Shown here in pieces: positions 1 to 10,265 of a DNA stretch of 64,000 nt. A program made the translations under genes and the position numbers. Within the stretch, counting starts at the first letter, position 1. Each line of letters opens with the position of its first letter. Source of the stretch: Ruminococcus sp. (GTDB taxonomy: Bacteria > Bacillota > Clostridia > Oscillospirales > Ruminococcaceae); contig JAIDTI010000004.1 in assembly GCA_029060755.1 (NCBI GenBank), positions 1 through 64,000 on the forward strand, in the 5' to 3' direction. The notes under the pieces were generated by a model. That model ran no database searches. It saw only the letters and a list, made by a program, of their open reading frames with translations, and was not told where the DNA came from.

Positions 1-2519
1 CCACCTTTTTCACCGCCCCCTGCGCTGTCACCGCCCGAGTCGCCGCAGCTTGAGCAGCTTCCACCAGTATCACCGCCCCATGAGCTTCCACCAGTATCAC
101 CGCCCCATGAGCTTCCACCAGTATCACCGCCCCATGAGTTACCGCCAGTATCGCCGCCCCATGAATTACCGCTACTGTTGTCATTGTTGTTTGAAGTTGA
201 GCCACCGCTTGTTGAAACTACAGCACCATAATGACTTCCGTTGCATATAGGAGAATTTGTGGATTTCCAGTAGCCTGTAACACCTTTCGGACAATATTCA
301 CCTGCGCACATACCTGTAACAGAGCAGGTCGGCATTGATATAACTGATTCAACAGGGTCGAAGTCAGCAGGAGTATCAGTGTACATTGTATCAGCATAAG
401 TGCCGATAATGTTTTTCCATGTTGTACAAGCGTGGAAATTTGATGGAAGTGAAAGGTCACTACGATACTGTTCATATCCGACAGTAACACCGCTTGCAAA
501 ATCTCTTGTAAGACCAACAAATACAGAGTCGTACCAGTCTTCAGTAGTACCTGTTTTTCCTGCAACAACTTTATAACTAAGACGTGCAGTAGTACCTGTA
601 CCATTTTCAACAACATTTTTAAGCAGTCTGTTCATAACCCATGCAGTATCTTCAGAAACAGCAGGCTGACCATTATTTGTGTTGTCAACTAATATATTGT
701 GGTTAGCGTCTTCAATTTTTGAAATTATATGCGCTTTGTGATATGTTCCATAGCCTTCGTTTGTAGTTCCGCTTCCGTAAGGCAGATAAGCATTTACAAG
801 ATTCTGCAAAGTTACACCGTATGTCAGACCGCCAAGAGCAAGAGGAGCAAGGTTTTTGTCATTTACAATGCCGTCGCCGTAGAGGTCAAGACCAAGTTTT
901 TCGGTTGAAAATTCGTATACGGATTCAGGAGAAAGATTCTGACAAAGTTGAGCAGGAACTGTATTAAATGATTGTTGCAGATAGTAGTAAATCGGGTGAT
1001 ATGCACCGTCACCGGCTGCACGTCCATAGTTGAAAGGCCATGGATTTCCGGCATCGTCCTTTACATCAGGGAGCGGACTGTTTCTGTAGAGACTTCCCCA
1101 GTGAATCATATCTGTTTCAAGAGCAAGTCCGTAAGTTGAAATAGGCTTTATCGTAGAACCAATCTGACGTTTGTCATGTGCAGCATAGTTTGTAACAAGC
1201 GAATGTGTCTTTTCACCCCATTGTCCTACAGTTGCCATAACAGAGCCGTCATATCTTAATGCAGTGAAAGCAACGTGCGGAAGTACTTCGTCTGTTTCTC
1301 CATCGTTGTCAATATCTACCCATCTTTTTACCCAGTTTGCATCAAGCAAATTATTTATATCAAGAAATTTTTCCTCAACATAATCCTGCATCTGTCTGTC
1401 GATAGTGGAATATATTCTGTAACCGCCTTTGTTGATACGCTGTAAAGCCTTTTCTTCGTCAATATTATACAGTTCTTTTATATATTCAATAGCTTCCCAC
1501 ATCATAGCATCAACTTCCCATGAATAAGCTTTCTGTTCAGTCTCCATTGCCTCAAGGTCAACTTCAGGGTGCAGTTTTTTGTATTCAGCATCATCTGTGA
1601 AAACTATTTTTGTATTGATATATTCCTGATATTCGTCATAAGTGATAGCACCATTCTTATACATCTGCCAGAGTACATCTTCCTGACGCATCTTGTTATT
1701 TGCTTTACCGTCAATAAGTTCTCTGCCCTGTTCGTCTGTTCCATTATCAGCCCAAGGATAATAATAGTTCGGATCTTTTGGAATTGCCGCAAGTACAGCT
1801 GCTTCAGGTACAGTCAAATCTTCAACATTTTTACCAAAATATTTTGTAGATGCAAGTTGTATTCCGTTTATAGGACCGCCGAATCCGATAAAATTAAGGT
1901 ATTCCTCCAGAATTTCATCTTTGGAGTAAGTTTTTTCCAACTGCATAGCAGCAAAAATTTCACGTATTTTCTGTTGCGGACTTCTGTCACCTGATGCACC
2001 TGTCAGATTCTTGATAAGCTGTTGAGTGATTGTAGAACCGCCCTGCTCTGTGTTGTAGAAATGCAGAAACAGGTTAAGAAATGCGGAGAAAGTACGTTTG
2101 TAGTCTACACCGTCATGCTGATAGAAACGCTCGTCCTCTGTACAGGTGAAAGCATCTCTTGTTGACTGTGAGATTTTGTCGATTGATACGGGAACACGCT
2201 GAACGTCTGTTTTCATACGTTGTAGAACAATCAGTTCTTCTTCTCCGTCCTCATTGATTTCTGTTCCATAGAAATAGGTATCACTTCCCGACTCAAGTTC
2301 TGTAAGCGTGATACTTGTTGCTTCTTCCATAAAGCTTATAACATATATTGTAAGTGCAGTTGAAACAATCGTTCCTGTTATTACAATAACAAGAAACAGT
2401 GAAAGAAGCGTTGTGATGATAACTGCAAAGAGTTTCTGAAAAAATATAAGCAGTCTGCTTTTTTTCTTCTTTTTCTTCGGGGCATCATCAATTCTGTTAT
2501 TTTGATTTGAGTTAGCCAT
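1..2519 (-). CDS. Penicillin-binding protein 1A-type transglycosylase/transpeptidase (C-terminus runs off the window start)
   Basis: Continuous minus-strand reading frame from ATG at 2519 (MANSNQNNRIDDAPKKKKKKSRLLIFFQKL...), with GT51 motifs (EDERFYQHDGVDYKRT, GGSTITQQLIKN) and transpeptidase motifs (IGSTIKP, KTGTT). Absent from the ORF track because no stop lies inside the window. Confidence 0.93.
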   Translation of the reverse strand, partial: MANSNQNNRIDDAPKKKKKKSRLLIFFQKLFAVIITTLLSLFLVIVITGTIVSTALTIYVISFMEEATSITLTELESGSDTYFYGTEINEDGEEELIVLQRMKTDVQRVPVSIDKISQSTRDAFTCTEDERFYQHDGVDYKRTFSAFLNLFLHFYNTEQGGSTITQQLIKNLTGASGDRSPQQKIREIFAAMQLEKTYSKDEILEEYLNFIGFGGPINGIQLASTKYFGKNVEDLTVPEAAVLAAIPKDPNYYYPWADNGTDEQGRELIDGKANNKMRQEDVLWQMYKNGAITYDEYQEYINTKIVFTDDAEYKKLHPEVDLEAMETEQKAYSWEVDAMMWEAIEYIKELYNIDEEKALQRINKGGYRIYSTIDRQMQDYVEEKFLDINNLLDANWVKRWVDIDNDGETDEVLPHVAFTALRYDGSVMATVGQWGEKTHSLVTNYAAHDKRQIGSTIKPISTYGLALETDMIHWGSLYRNSPLPDVKDDAGNPWPFNYGRAAGDGAYHPIYYYLQQSFNTVPAQLCQNLSPESVYEFSTEKLGLDLYGDGIVNDKNLAPLALGGLTYGVTLQNLVNAYLPYGSGTTNEGYGTYHKAHIISKIEDANHNILVDNTNNGQPAVSEDTAWVMNRLLKNVVENGTGTTARLSYKVVAGKTGTTEDWYDSVFVGLTRDFASGVTVGYEQYRSDLSLPSNFHACTTWKNIIGTYADTMYTDTPADFDPVESVISMPTCSVTGMCAGEYCPKGVTGYWKSTNSPICNGSHYGAVVSTSGGSTSNNNDNSSGNSWGGDTGGNSWGGDTGGSSWGGDTGGSSWGGDTGGSCSSCGDSGGDSAGGGEKG
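61..168. repeat. Four 27-bp tandem repeats coding for [N/S]SWGGDTGG in the PBP C-terminal tail
   Basis: Units at 61-87, 88-114, 115-141 and 142-168. The first two are identical (ccaccagtatcaccgccccatgagctt); the others diverge by a few bases. Confidence 0.95.
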
Positions 2520-2681
2520 TTTATATTACAGCCTTTCCTTTCTGTTGTGATTATGTACAATATATTATACCATACAATTTCAGATTTGTTAATAGTTTGT
2601 CCGAAAAAAATTTCAGATTTGTATAATTTAGCAAAAACAGGTGATAATATTTACAGTAAATTCAGTAAAGGAGTGATAATT

Positions 2682-3020
2682 ATGACAGGTTCACTTGACA
2701 AAAGAATCTATCTCATAATCATGACAGCGTTGACAGTATCAGGGTTTATTGTTATCTGCACATTCGGGCAGTCGCTTCACCGTCAGAAACTGATGGCGAA
2801 AATTTCAGAAACACCACCTGAACTTCCTGTGGCAGAATGTATTGTAAAGGAATACAATGGCAGAATAGGAGTATTCAAGGGCAACAGCACAATACCTTAC
2901 AGAGTTATTGATTATGATTTTTCGCTCCTTTCAGATTATGACAAAGAACAACTGACAGAGGGTATTTTAATTGAATCTGATTTTGAATTGCAGAAACTTA
3001 TTGAAGATATAGCAACTTAG
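2682..3020 (+). CDS. Conserved hypothetical protein with an N-terminal TM segment (BofC C-terminal-like?)
   Basis: ORF start revised to ATG 2682, preceded by aaaggag; TM helix then YNGRIGVF...LSDYDKEQLTEGI...LIEDIAT. Family call is inference. Confidence 0.6.
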   Translation: MTGSLDKRIYLIIMTALTVSGFIVICTFGQSLHRQKLMAKISETPPELPVAECIVKEYNGRIGVFKGNSTIPYRVIDYDFSLLSDYDKEQLTEGILIESDFELQKLIEDIAT

Positions 3021-3022
3021 TT

Positions 3023-3607
3023 TTATTTTCTGCTTTTTTTCTTTTTGCGGACGGAAAATCCAAAGTCGCCAAGTTTTCGTCCAAGTGCAAAATATTCTCC
3101 GTGAGCATATGCAGAAAGTCCGCATTGTTGCAGATTGAGCTTGCCTTTGCTGTCTATGTATTTTTCATCAACATCAATACCAATAATTTCAGCAAGAAAC
3201 ATTGTATGACTGCCAAGAAGTCTGCTTTCTGTAACTTTACATTCAAGACTTATGGGACATTCCTCAATAATCGGAGCTGATAATTTTGTTGACGGAACGG
3301 CATGAAATCCACAGGCAGTAAATTTGTCAATATCCTTACCGCTTTTAACTCCGCAGAAATCAGTCTCCTTAATCATTGCGGAGGTAGTGAGATTGATTAC
3401 AAATTCGCCCGATTTCATTATAATATCATGCGAAAATCTTTCGGGGCGTACTGATATATAGGTCATGGGCGGACGTGTACAGACTATACCCGTCCAGCCT
3501 ATTGTCAGAACGTTTGGTTTATCAGGTGTTCCGCAGGTTACAAGTGTAGCGGGAACAGGTGCAAGCAATGCACTACCTTTCCAGAATTGCTTTGACATAA
3601 AAATCAC
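3023..3607 (-). CDS. Flavin reductase family protein (FMN-binding split barrel)
   Basis: 194 aa; pattern VTCGTPDKPNVLTIGWTGIVCTRPPMTYISVRPERFSHDII typical of flavin reductase-like proteins. Confidence 0.85.
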   Translation of the reverse strand: MIFMSKQFWKGSALLAPVPATLVTCGTPDKPNVLTIGWTGIVCTRPPMTYISVRPERFSHDIIMKSGEFVINLTTSAMIKETDFCGVKSGKDIDKFTACGFHAVPSTKLSAPIIEECPISLECKVTESRLLGSHTMFLAEIIGIDVDEKYIDSKGKLNLQQCGLSAYAHGEYFALGRKLGDFGFSVRKKKKSRK

Positions 3608-3701
3608 TCCTTATATATATTATATCATCAAATAAGAAATATTTCAACAAAATAAGCATGAAAAAATCAGACAGATTATGACATTTTTTTCAGAAAAAGT
3701 A

Positions 3702-3710
3702 TGTTATAAT
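3702..3710 (+). promoter_or_regulatory. Candidate extended -10 promoter element of the spoIIA operon
   Basis: tgtTATAAT, about 30 bp upstream of the spoIIAA ATG; no convincing -35. Confidence 0.35.
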
Positions 3711-3739
3711 GTGGCTATCAAAAGGACGGAGGCAAAAAA

Positions 3740-4045
3740 ATGAAGATAAATATAAAATCAGAGAACGGTACAGCAATAGCAGTTCTAAGCGGTGAAATCG
3801 ACCACCATACTGCAAAGATGCTTCGTTCAGAACTTGACAAGTTCGTTATTACTATGCAGCCTGATGTGCTTGCAATTGATTTCAGTGGTATAACATTCAT
3901 GGACAGTTCGGGAATAGGGCTTATCATAGGCAGATATAAGCTTGTCAAAGAATGTGGCGGACAACTTGAAATACGCAGTCCGCAGCCTTATATCAGGCGA
4001 ATGATGGTACTTTCAGGTGTGGAACGAATTGTAAAAATAATATAA
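3740..4045 (+). CDS. spoIIAA: Anti-sigma F factor antagonist SpoIIAA
   Basis: STAS-domain protein with FMDSSGIGLIIGRYK motif, followed by spoIIAB and sigF. Confidence 0.95.
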   Translation: MKINIKSENGTAIAVLSGEIDHHTAKMLRSELDKFVITMQPDVLAIDFSGITFMDSSGIGLIIGRYKLVKECGGQLEIRSPQPYIRRMMVLSGVERIVKII

Positions 4046-4057
4046 TGAGGTGCAGAA

Positions 4058-4495
4058 ATGGAAATATTGAACGAAATAAAATTTACAGTACCGTCTTTAT
4101 CGGTCAACGAAAGTACGGCAAGGGCGGTTGTATCGTCATTTATTGTACAGGCAGACCCGACAGTTGAGGAACTTTCAGATATACGAACAGCCGTTTCAGA
4201 GGCGGTCACGAATTGTATTGTACATGGCTACAGAAATTCGCAGGGGAATATTGAAATAGTTGTGCGGATTATGCCGAATCGTGAAATATACATAAAAATC
4301 AAAGACAACGGCTGCGGAATTGCAGATGTTCAGCAGGCTATGCAGCCACTTTTCACGACAGCTCCGGAGGAGGAGCGTTCGGGACTTGGCTTTTCCGTTA
4401 TGGAATCATTCATGGACAGGCTTACAGTAAAAAGCAGAGTAAACAAGGGTACAACAGTTACAATGCGAAAGAAGTTGAGCATACATGGCAGTTGA
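4058..4495 (+). CDS. spoIIAB: Anti-sigma F factor SpoIIAB
   Basis: GHKL ATPase/kinase signatures (AVSEAVTNCIVHGY, IKDNGCGIAD, RSGLGFSVMESFMD); operon context. Confidence 0.95.
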   Translation: MEILNEIKFTVPSLSVNESTARAVVSSFIVQADPTVEELSDIRTAVSEAVTNCIVHGYRNSQGNIEIVVRIMPNREIYIKIKDNGCGIADVQQAMQPLFTTAPEEERSGLGFSVMESFMDRLTVKSRVNKGTTVTMRKKLSIHGS

Positions 4496-5138
4496 AGTTA
4501 AACAGCCTCTGGCAGAGGAAAATCTCGGACTTGTACATCTGTGTGCAAACCGTTTCAGAGGTCGTGGAATTGAATATGAGGACTTATATTCCGCTGGTTG
4601 TCTCGGACTTCTTAAAGCTGTCAAGGCTTTTGATTCGAGCAGGGGAGTTAAGTTTTCCACTTATGCTGTACCTGTTATTCTGGGTGAAATAAAACGTCTG
4701 TTCCGTGACGGTGGAAGTGTTCATGTAAGCAGAAGTCTGAAAGATTTATCAATAAAACTGCAAAAAATCTGTTCGGACTTTGTACAGCATAATGGTAGAG
4801 AGCCTGCAATAAGTGAACTTGCGGAGATAACAGGGGAAACAGAATCGGATATATCAGAGGCTTTGTGTGCGTCACAGCCGTTGCTGTCGCTTACTGCGTC
4901 AGATGATGAAAGTCAACTTGATATACCTGTTGAGGCACCTGACGAAACAATAATTGACATACTTGCATTACGTCAGCTTATGCAGGAGTTATCAGATGAG
5001 GACAGAACATTGCTTGAACTGCGGTATTTCAAGAGTTTCACGCAGTCAAAAACAGCGCAGATACTTGGCATAACGCAAGTGCAGGTATCACGGCGGGAAA
5101 AGAAACTTCTTTTATATATGCGTGAACAGCTTTCATGA
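4485..5138 (+). CDS. sigF: RNA polymerase sporulation sigma factor SigF
   Basis: Sigma-70 regions 2-4 (EYEDLYSAGCLGLLKAVKAFD, GITQVQVSRREKKLL); third gene of the spoIIA operon. Confidence 0.95.
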   Translation: MAVEVKQPLAEENLGLVHLCANRFRGRGIEYEDLYSAGCLGLLKAVKAFDSSRGVKFSTYAVPVILGEIKRLFRDGGSVHVSRSLKDLSIKLQKICSDFVQHNGREPAISELAEITGETESDISEALCASQPLLSLTASDDESQLDIPVEAPDETIIDILALRQLMQELSDEDRTLLELRYFKSFTQSKTAQILGITQVQVSRREKKLLLYMREQLS

Positions 5139-6236
5139 TTAACTGAAAATAAGGTGTTCTATCACTGAATTTGACATAAGAAAGCCTTTTTCGGTGAGAG
5201 AAATATTTCCGCCGTTGTATTTTATATACCCTGCTTTTATAAGCGGGGGGATTTTTTTTTCTATACTTTTTCTGTGCGATTCCACGTCACTAATATTTAG
5301 ACCTTCAGCAAGTCTTAAACGTAGCATAGCAAATTCTTCAAATCCACACGGTGAATGATCTGTAATCACGACAGGCTGGACAGGAGAGTCAATAAATGCC
5401 TGCAAATCGGATTCAACTGCAAATCTCTTTCCTTTATAGCATGAGTGGGCAGATGCGCCGATTCCGATATAATCAAGACATTTCCAGTATCGGCAGTTGT
5501 GACGACTTTCAAATCCTGCTTTTGAAAAATTGGATACTTCATATTGCAGAAAGCCTTTTTTATTGAGCATATCAGTCATTTGCAAGTATAAATCAGCAGT
5601 TTTATCATCATCAGGTATAATATCAAGTATTTCCTTGCGGTTGAACGGCGTATTCTCCTCAATTTTCAGTATATATGCGGAAATGTGCTGAATCTGGATA
5701 TCAGTTAAAGCATTTATCGAATACGCAAGACTATCAGCGGATTGATTTGGCAGGGCTATCATCAAATCACACGAAATATTCTTAAATCCTGCATCTATGG
5801 CATCATTTACAGCTTTTCCTGCACGTTCCGATGTGTGAGTGCGTCCAAGAAATTTCAGTTCGTCGTTATTCATGGACTGCACACCTATAGAAAGTCTGTT
5901 TATGCCTGATTTTCGGAGATTATACAGCTTTTCGGGTGTAAGCGTGTTCGGGTTTGCCTCAATAGTAATTTCCGCATCTTCTGACAAGTCAAAGCATTTT
6001 CTTATCTCATCTATAAAAGCCGTAATCTGTTCAGCTGTAAGAAGTGTCGGAGTACCGCCACCGAAATATACTGTATCAACAAGAGCGTTTTTGTCTGCAT
6101 AGTGCCTTATATTCCGCAGAACAGCCTGACAATAACAATCCGCCTGCATTTTATTGTAGCAGACGGAGTAAAAGTCGCAGTAACTGCATTTTTTTCCGCA
6201 GAACGGCACATGAATATATATTCCAAGTGTATTCAT
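5139..6236 (-). CDS. hemW: Radical SAM heme chaperone / coproporphyrinogen III oxidase-like HemW
   Basis: IHVPFCGKKCSYCDFYS radical-SAM motif, YFGGGTPT. Confidence 0.93.
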   Translation of the reverse strand: MNTLGIYIHVPFCGKKCSYCDFYSVCYNKMQADCYCQAVLRNIRHYADKNALVDTVYFGGGTPTLLTAEQITAFIDEIRKCFDLSEDAEITIEANPNTLTPEKLYNLRKSGINRLSIGVQSMNNDELKFLGRTHTSERAGKAVNDAIDAGFKNISCDLMIALPNQSADSLAYSINALTDIQIQHISAYILKIEENTPFNRKEILDIIPDDDKTADLYLQMTDMLNKKGFLQYEVSNFSKAGFESRHNCRYWKCLDYIGIGASAHSCYKGKRFAVESDLQAFIDSPVQPVVITDHSPCGFEEFAMLRLRLAEGLNISDVESHRKSIEKKIPPLIKAGYIKYNGGNISLTEKGFLMSNSVIEHLIFS

Positions 6237-6589
6237 TTTACAGGCTCAATGCGGATTGCAGGGGCAAGCTTAAAGAAAAATGCGTTGACAATTTTCGGAA
6301 CTATAAGTGTTGAAAGAATTATTCCCATATTTATGAATACTTCATTTACTAAAATCCATTCGTATTCCGTTGCTTCTGTTTTTGGTGCAAAAAGATACAC
6401 AATAACAACGCAGATAAACGCAATAACGCAGTAAACAGCATTGAAAATTGTAGCCCCTTTACCGTTCACACATTTTCTTCCACATTCCATACAGACCTTG
6501 CCTTTTGAATTGAGCTGACCTGCAAAAGCCTTTTTTATCGGATTAAATGATTTCTTGCCACAATGCGGACAATTATATATACTGCTCAT
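6233..6589 (-). CDS. Zinc-ribbon two-TM membrane protein of unknown function
   Basis: CPHC...CMEC zinc ribbon followed by two hydrophobic helices; overlaps the hemW start by 4 bp. Confidence 0.65.
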   Translation of the reverse strand: MSSIYNCPHCGKKSFNPIKKAFAGQLNSKGKVCMECGRKCVNGKGATIFNAVYCVIAFICVVIVYLFAPKTEATEYEWILVNEVFINMGIILSTLIVPKIVNAFFFKLAPAIRIEPVK

Positions 6590-6744
6590 TGGATAATCTC
6601 CTTTTCTTTAAGTTCGGGAAGTAATTCACAAAGCGGAATTTCTTTCAGTTCATTTTTTATAGTCCTTGTCTTGCGTACTTTTTTCAGCTTGTCAACGGGC
6701 ATATACATTTTACGCATTTTCAGCTTTTTCAATCTTTTTCGCAT
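6586..6744 (-). CDS. Small basic protein (52 aa), hypothetical
   Basis: ATG 6744 to TGA 6586 (MRKRLKKLKMRKMYMPVDKLKKVRKTRTIKNELKEIPLCELLPELKEKEIIQ); ATGA overlap with the next gene start; below the ORF-track size cutoff. Confidence 0.5.
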   Translation of the reverse strand: MRKRLKKLKMRKMYMPVDKLKKVRKTRTIKNELKEIPLCELLPELKEKEIIQ

Positions 6745-6768
6745 AGTATCACCTTACAAATCTTCCTG

Positions 6769-7080
6769 CTATTTTCTTTTCAGTATTATATCATCAGGAA
6801 AAAGCTCAATATTTTCGTCTTCTAAATCCTGAATGGATTCAGATTCGTTATCACACATAATTCTATAACTTGCAAAACAGTTTTCCTTAAAAGGCAGACG
6901 GAGAAAATCAAACTGTCCTGCATCTTCAATGCTGTTTTTTTCAAGCATATTCAGCCATTTCAATGCCTTATCAATGGATTTAAGATTTGCAAGATTTCTG
7001 TTTCTGTAAGTGTCCTGCTTTTGCAGTTTGTCTACAATTTCTTTTCTTTCAGCAGTCAGTGCATCTATAGCATACTTCAT
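6769..7080 (-). CDS. Hypothetical protein (103 aa)
   Basis: Intact ORF co-oriented between lepA and hemW; no recognised motif. Confidence 0.6.
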   Translation of the reverse strand: MKYAIDALTAERKEIVDKLQKQDTYRNRNLANLKSIDKALKWLNMLEKNSIEDAGQFDFLRLPFKENCFASYRIMCDNESESIQDLEDENIELFPDDIILKRK

Positions 7081-7092
7081 GAAAAATCACCA

Positions 7093-8895
7093 TTAGCTGT
7101 CAAGTTTAAGAACACTCATGAATGCTTCCTGCGGAACTTCAACAGTGCCAAGCTGTCTCATACGCTTTTTGCCCTCTTTCTGCTTTTCAAGCAGTTTTTT
7201 CTTACGTGTGATGTCACCGCCATAGCATTTTGCAAGAACGTCTTTACGCATAGCCTTTACTGTTTCACGTGCAATAATCTTTCCGCCAATAGCTGCCTGA
7301 ATCGGTACTTCAAAAAGCTGACGTGGGATATTCTCCTTGAGTTTTTCGGCAATTTTTCTTGCTCTTGCATAAGCCTTGTCCGTGTGTATTATAAATGACA
7401 GAGCGTCTACAATATCACCATTCAGAAGTATATCAAGTTTTACAAGTTTGGACGGAGTATAACCAAGCATTTCATAATCAAAGCTTGCATAGCCTTTTGT
7501 GCGTGATTTGAGAACGTCAAAAAAGTCATATACAATCTCATTCAAGGGCAGTTCATAGTGCAACTCAACACGTGTATCATCAAGATATTTCATGTCTTTG
7601 AAAATGCCACGTCTGTCCTGACAGAGTTCCATAATATTTCCGACATAATCAGACGGAGACAGAATACTTGCTTTAACCATTGGTTCTTCTGCTGTCTGAA
7701 TAAGTGCAGGGTCAGGATAATTTGTCGGGTTGTCAATATACTGCACCTCTCCGTTAGTCATTGTTACCTTATATATAACAGACGGAGCAGTTGTAATCAA
7801 ATCAAGATTATATTCACGTTCAAGTCGCTCCTGTATTATTTCCATGTGCAGAAGTCCAAGAAATCCACAACGGAAACCGAAACCAAGTGCAACAGATGTT
7901 TCAGGCTCAAATGACAATGAAGCATCATTTAACTGCAATTTTTCAAGTGCTTCACGCAAATCGCCGTATTTTGCACCGTCAGCAGGATAAATGCCCGAAA
8001 ATACCATAGGATTTACTTTTCTGTAACCCTCCAATGGCTCGTCACACGGGAAATCATTGTTTGTTACAGTATCTCCGACCTGCGTATCACCAATACTTTT
8101 AATAGATGCTGAAATATAGCCTACTTCGCCGGCTTCCAGTGAGCCATTGTTTACAAGTGATGTAGCATTCATGAATCCTGCTTCTACAACGGTAAATACT
8201 GCACCTGTTGCCATTAATCGGATATTGTCGCCGACTTTTACAGTTCCCTCTTTTACACGGACATATATTATAACACCTTTATATGAATCATAGTAGCTGT
8301 CAAAAATCAGTGCTTTGAGTGGCTTATTGACATCACCGACAGGAGCGGGAATATCAGTTACAATTTTTTCAAGTACTTCCTCAATATTAGTACCCATTTT
8401 TGCGGATATTCTTGGTGCGTCCATTGCAGGAATACCGATAACATTTTCAACTTCATTGCATACACGTTCAGGGTCAGCAGACGGCAGGTCAATTTTGTTT
8501 ACAACAGGTACAATCTCCAAATCGTTTTCAATTGCAAGATAAGTATTTGCAAGTGTCTGTGCCTCTATACCCTGCGAAGCATCAACAACAAGTATTGCAC
8601 CCTCGCAGGCAACAAGTGAGCGTGATACCTCATAGTTGAAGTCAACGTGTCCGGGAGTATCAATCAGGTTGAAAATATAGTCTTCTCCGTCTTTAGCCGT
8701 ATATTTCAGACGGACTGCACGTGCTTTTATTGTTATGCCACGTTCACGCTCAATATCCATATTATCAAGCAACTGGTCTTCCATGTCACGTACTGCAACA
8801 GTTTCCGTTTTTTCAAGAATACGGTCGGCAAGTGTCGATTTGCCGTGGTCTATATGTGCAACAATACAGAAGTTTCTGATTTTATTATTCGCCAA
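7093..8895 (-). CDS. lepA: Elongation factor 4 (LepA)
   Basis: [34 protein letters not shown]; full-length 600 aa. Confidence 0.98.
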   Translation of the reverse strand: MANNKIRNFCIVAHIDHGKSTLADRILEKTETVAVRDMEDQLLDNMDIERERGITIKARAVRLKYTAKDGEDYIFNLIDTPGHVDFNYEVSRSLVACEGAILVVDASQGIEAQTLANTYLAIENDLEIVPVVNKIDLPSADPERVCNEVENVIGIPAMDAPRISAKMGTNIEEVLEKIVTDIPAPVGDVNKPLKALIFDSYYDSYKGVIIYVRVKEGTVKVGDNIRLMATGAVFTVVEAGFMNATSLVNNGSLEAGEVGYISASIKSIGDTQVGDTVTNNDFPCDEPLEGYRKVNPMVFSGIYPADGAKYGDLREALEKLQLNDASLSFEPETSVALGFGFRCGFLGLLHMEIIQERLEREYNLDLITTAPSVIYKVTMTNGEVQYIDNPTNYPDPALIQTAEEPMVKASILSPSDYVGNIMELCQDRRGIFKDMKYLDDTRVELHYELPLNEIVYDFFDVLKSRTKGYASFDYEMLGYTPSKLVKLDILLNGDIVDALSFIIHTDKAYARARKIAEKLKENIPRQLFEVPIQAAIGGKIIARETVKAMRKDVLAKCYGGDITRKKKLLEKQKEGKKRMRQLGTVEVPQEAFMSVLKLDS

Positions 8896-8998
8896 AGTAA
8901 ATTCCTCATTTCAATATGGTATATACATCATTATATCAGAAAAAAAATATTTTGTAAAGCAAAAAATAATAGTTTTATAAAAAATTCAGAAAAAAGAC

Positions 8999-9026
8999 TT
9001 GAAATTTTCTGAAAATGTGATATAAT
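8999..9026 (+). promoter_or_regulatory. Putative sigma-A promoter of ackA
   Basis: TTGAAA - 16 bp - TATAAT upstream of the ackA ATG (9066). Confidence 0.6.
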
Positions 9027-9065
9027 ATACAGTGGTAAAATTTTTTGAAAGGAAGTTATAAACCA

Positions 9066-10265
9066 ATGATTATTTTAGTTGTAAATGCAGGAAGCTCATC
9101 ACTCAAATATCAGCTTATCGATATGAAAAACGAAAGCGTTATTGCAAAGGGCAACTGCGACAGAATCGGAATTGACGGTCATATCGCTCACAAGACTGCT
9201 GACGGCAGAGAACTTAATGAGAACTGCTCATTCCCGACTCACACAGAGGCATTTATGAAACTTGTTGAGACACTTACAACAGGTGATGCAAAAGTTATTG
9301 ACAGTATGGACGAAATTTCCGCTGTAGGTCACAGAATTGTGCAGGGTGCTGATATTTTTGATAAGTCCGTACTTGTTACAGATGAGATTATTGACAAGAT
9401 TGACGAACTCCGTGAGCTTGCACCAGTACATAACCATGCACACGCACTTGCTCTCCGTGCCTGTAAGAGTGTAATTCCTGCAAATGTTCCGCAGGTAGCT
9501 GTATTTGATACAGCCTTCCATCAGACAATGCCACCAAAGGCTTATATGTTCGGTCTTCCTTATGAAGATTATGAAACACTTCATGTAAGAAAATACGGTT
9601 TTCACGGTACATCACACAGATTTGTTTCTGCTGCACTTGCTGATGCTATGGGCAAGGACGTAAAAGACTTAAAGATTGTTTCATGTCATCTTGGAAATGG
9701 TTCATCAATTACAGCAGTAGACGGCGGAAAGTCTGTTGATACTTCTATGGGCTTCACTCCTCTTGACGGTGTTGTAATGGGTACACGTTCAGGTGCTGTT
9801 GACCCGTCCGCTGTTACATTTGTAGCAGATAAGCACGGTTTTTCACCTGCACAGATGAGCGACTACATGAATAAAAAATCAGGTTTTCTTGGTGTTTCAG
9901 GTGTCGGCTCTGATAACCGTGATATTGAAGCAGCAGCACACGAGGGTAATGAAAGAGCAAAGCTTGTTACAGATATGCTTGTATATGAAATCAAGAAATA
10001 TATCGGTTCATATGCAGCAGCAATGAATGGTCTTGATGCTGTTCTTTTCACAGGCGGTATCGGTGAAAATGCTTTTGATGTAAGAGAACAGGTTTGCGAG
10101 AACATGGAATTTTTCGGAATCAAGCTTGATAAGGAAGTCAATCACGGTTTAAGAGGAAAACTCCAGAAGATTTCCGCAGCTGATTCAAAAGTTGAAGTAT
10201 GGATTGTACCAACAAATGAGGAACTTCTTATCGCAAGAGATACACTTGCACTTATTTCAAAATAA
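9066..10265 (+). CDS. ackA: Acetate kinase
   Basis: MIILVVNAGSSSLKYQLIDM, FDTAFHQTMP, LVFTGGIGEN-type motif; start moved to ATG 9066. Confidence 0.97.
   Translation: MIILVVNAGSSSLKYQLIDMKNESVIAKGNCDRIGIDGHIAHKTADGRELNENCSFPTHTEAFMKLVETLTTGDAKVIDSMDEISAVGHRIVQGADIFDKSVLVTDEIIDKIDELRELAPVHNHAHALALRACKSVIPANVPQVAVFDTAFHQTMPPKAYMFGLPYEDYETLHVRKYGFHGTSHRFVSAALADAMGKDVKDLKIVSCHLGNGSSITAVDGGKSVDTSMGFTPLDGVVMGTRSGAVDPSAVTFVADKHGFSPAQMSDYMNKKSGFLGVSGVGSDNRDIEAAAHEGNERAKLVTDMLVYEIKKYIGSYAAAMNGLDAVLFTGGIGENAFDVREQVCENMEFFGIKLDKEVNHGLRGKLQKISAADSKVEVWIVPTNEELLIARDTLALISK

Noticed and set aside
218-616. Minus-strand 132-aa ORF (and 863-1054, 1604-1792, plus-strand 50-250 and 1569-1994)
   Set aside because: Shadow ORFs in other frames of the PBP1A gene, whose true frame runs continuously from 2519 off the window edge.
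7558-8542. Several plus-strand ORFs antisense to lepA
   Set aside because: Overlap a strongly conserved gene and show no domain signatures or RBS context.
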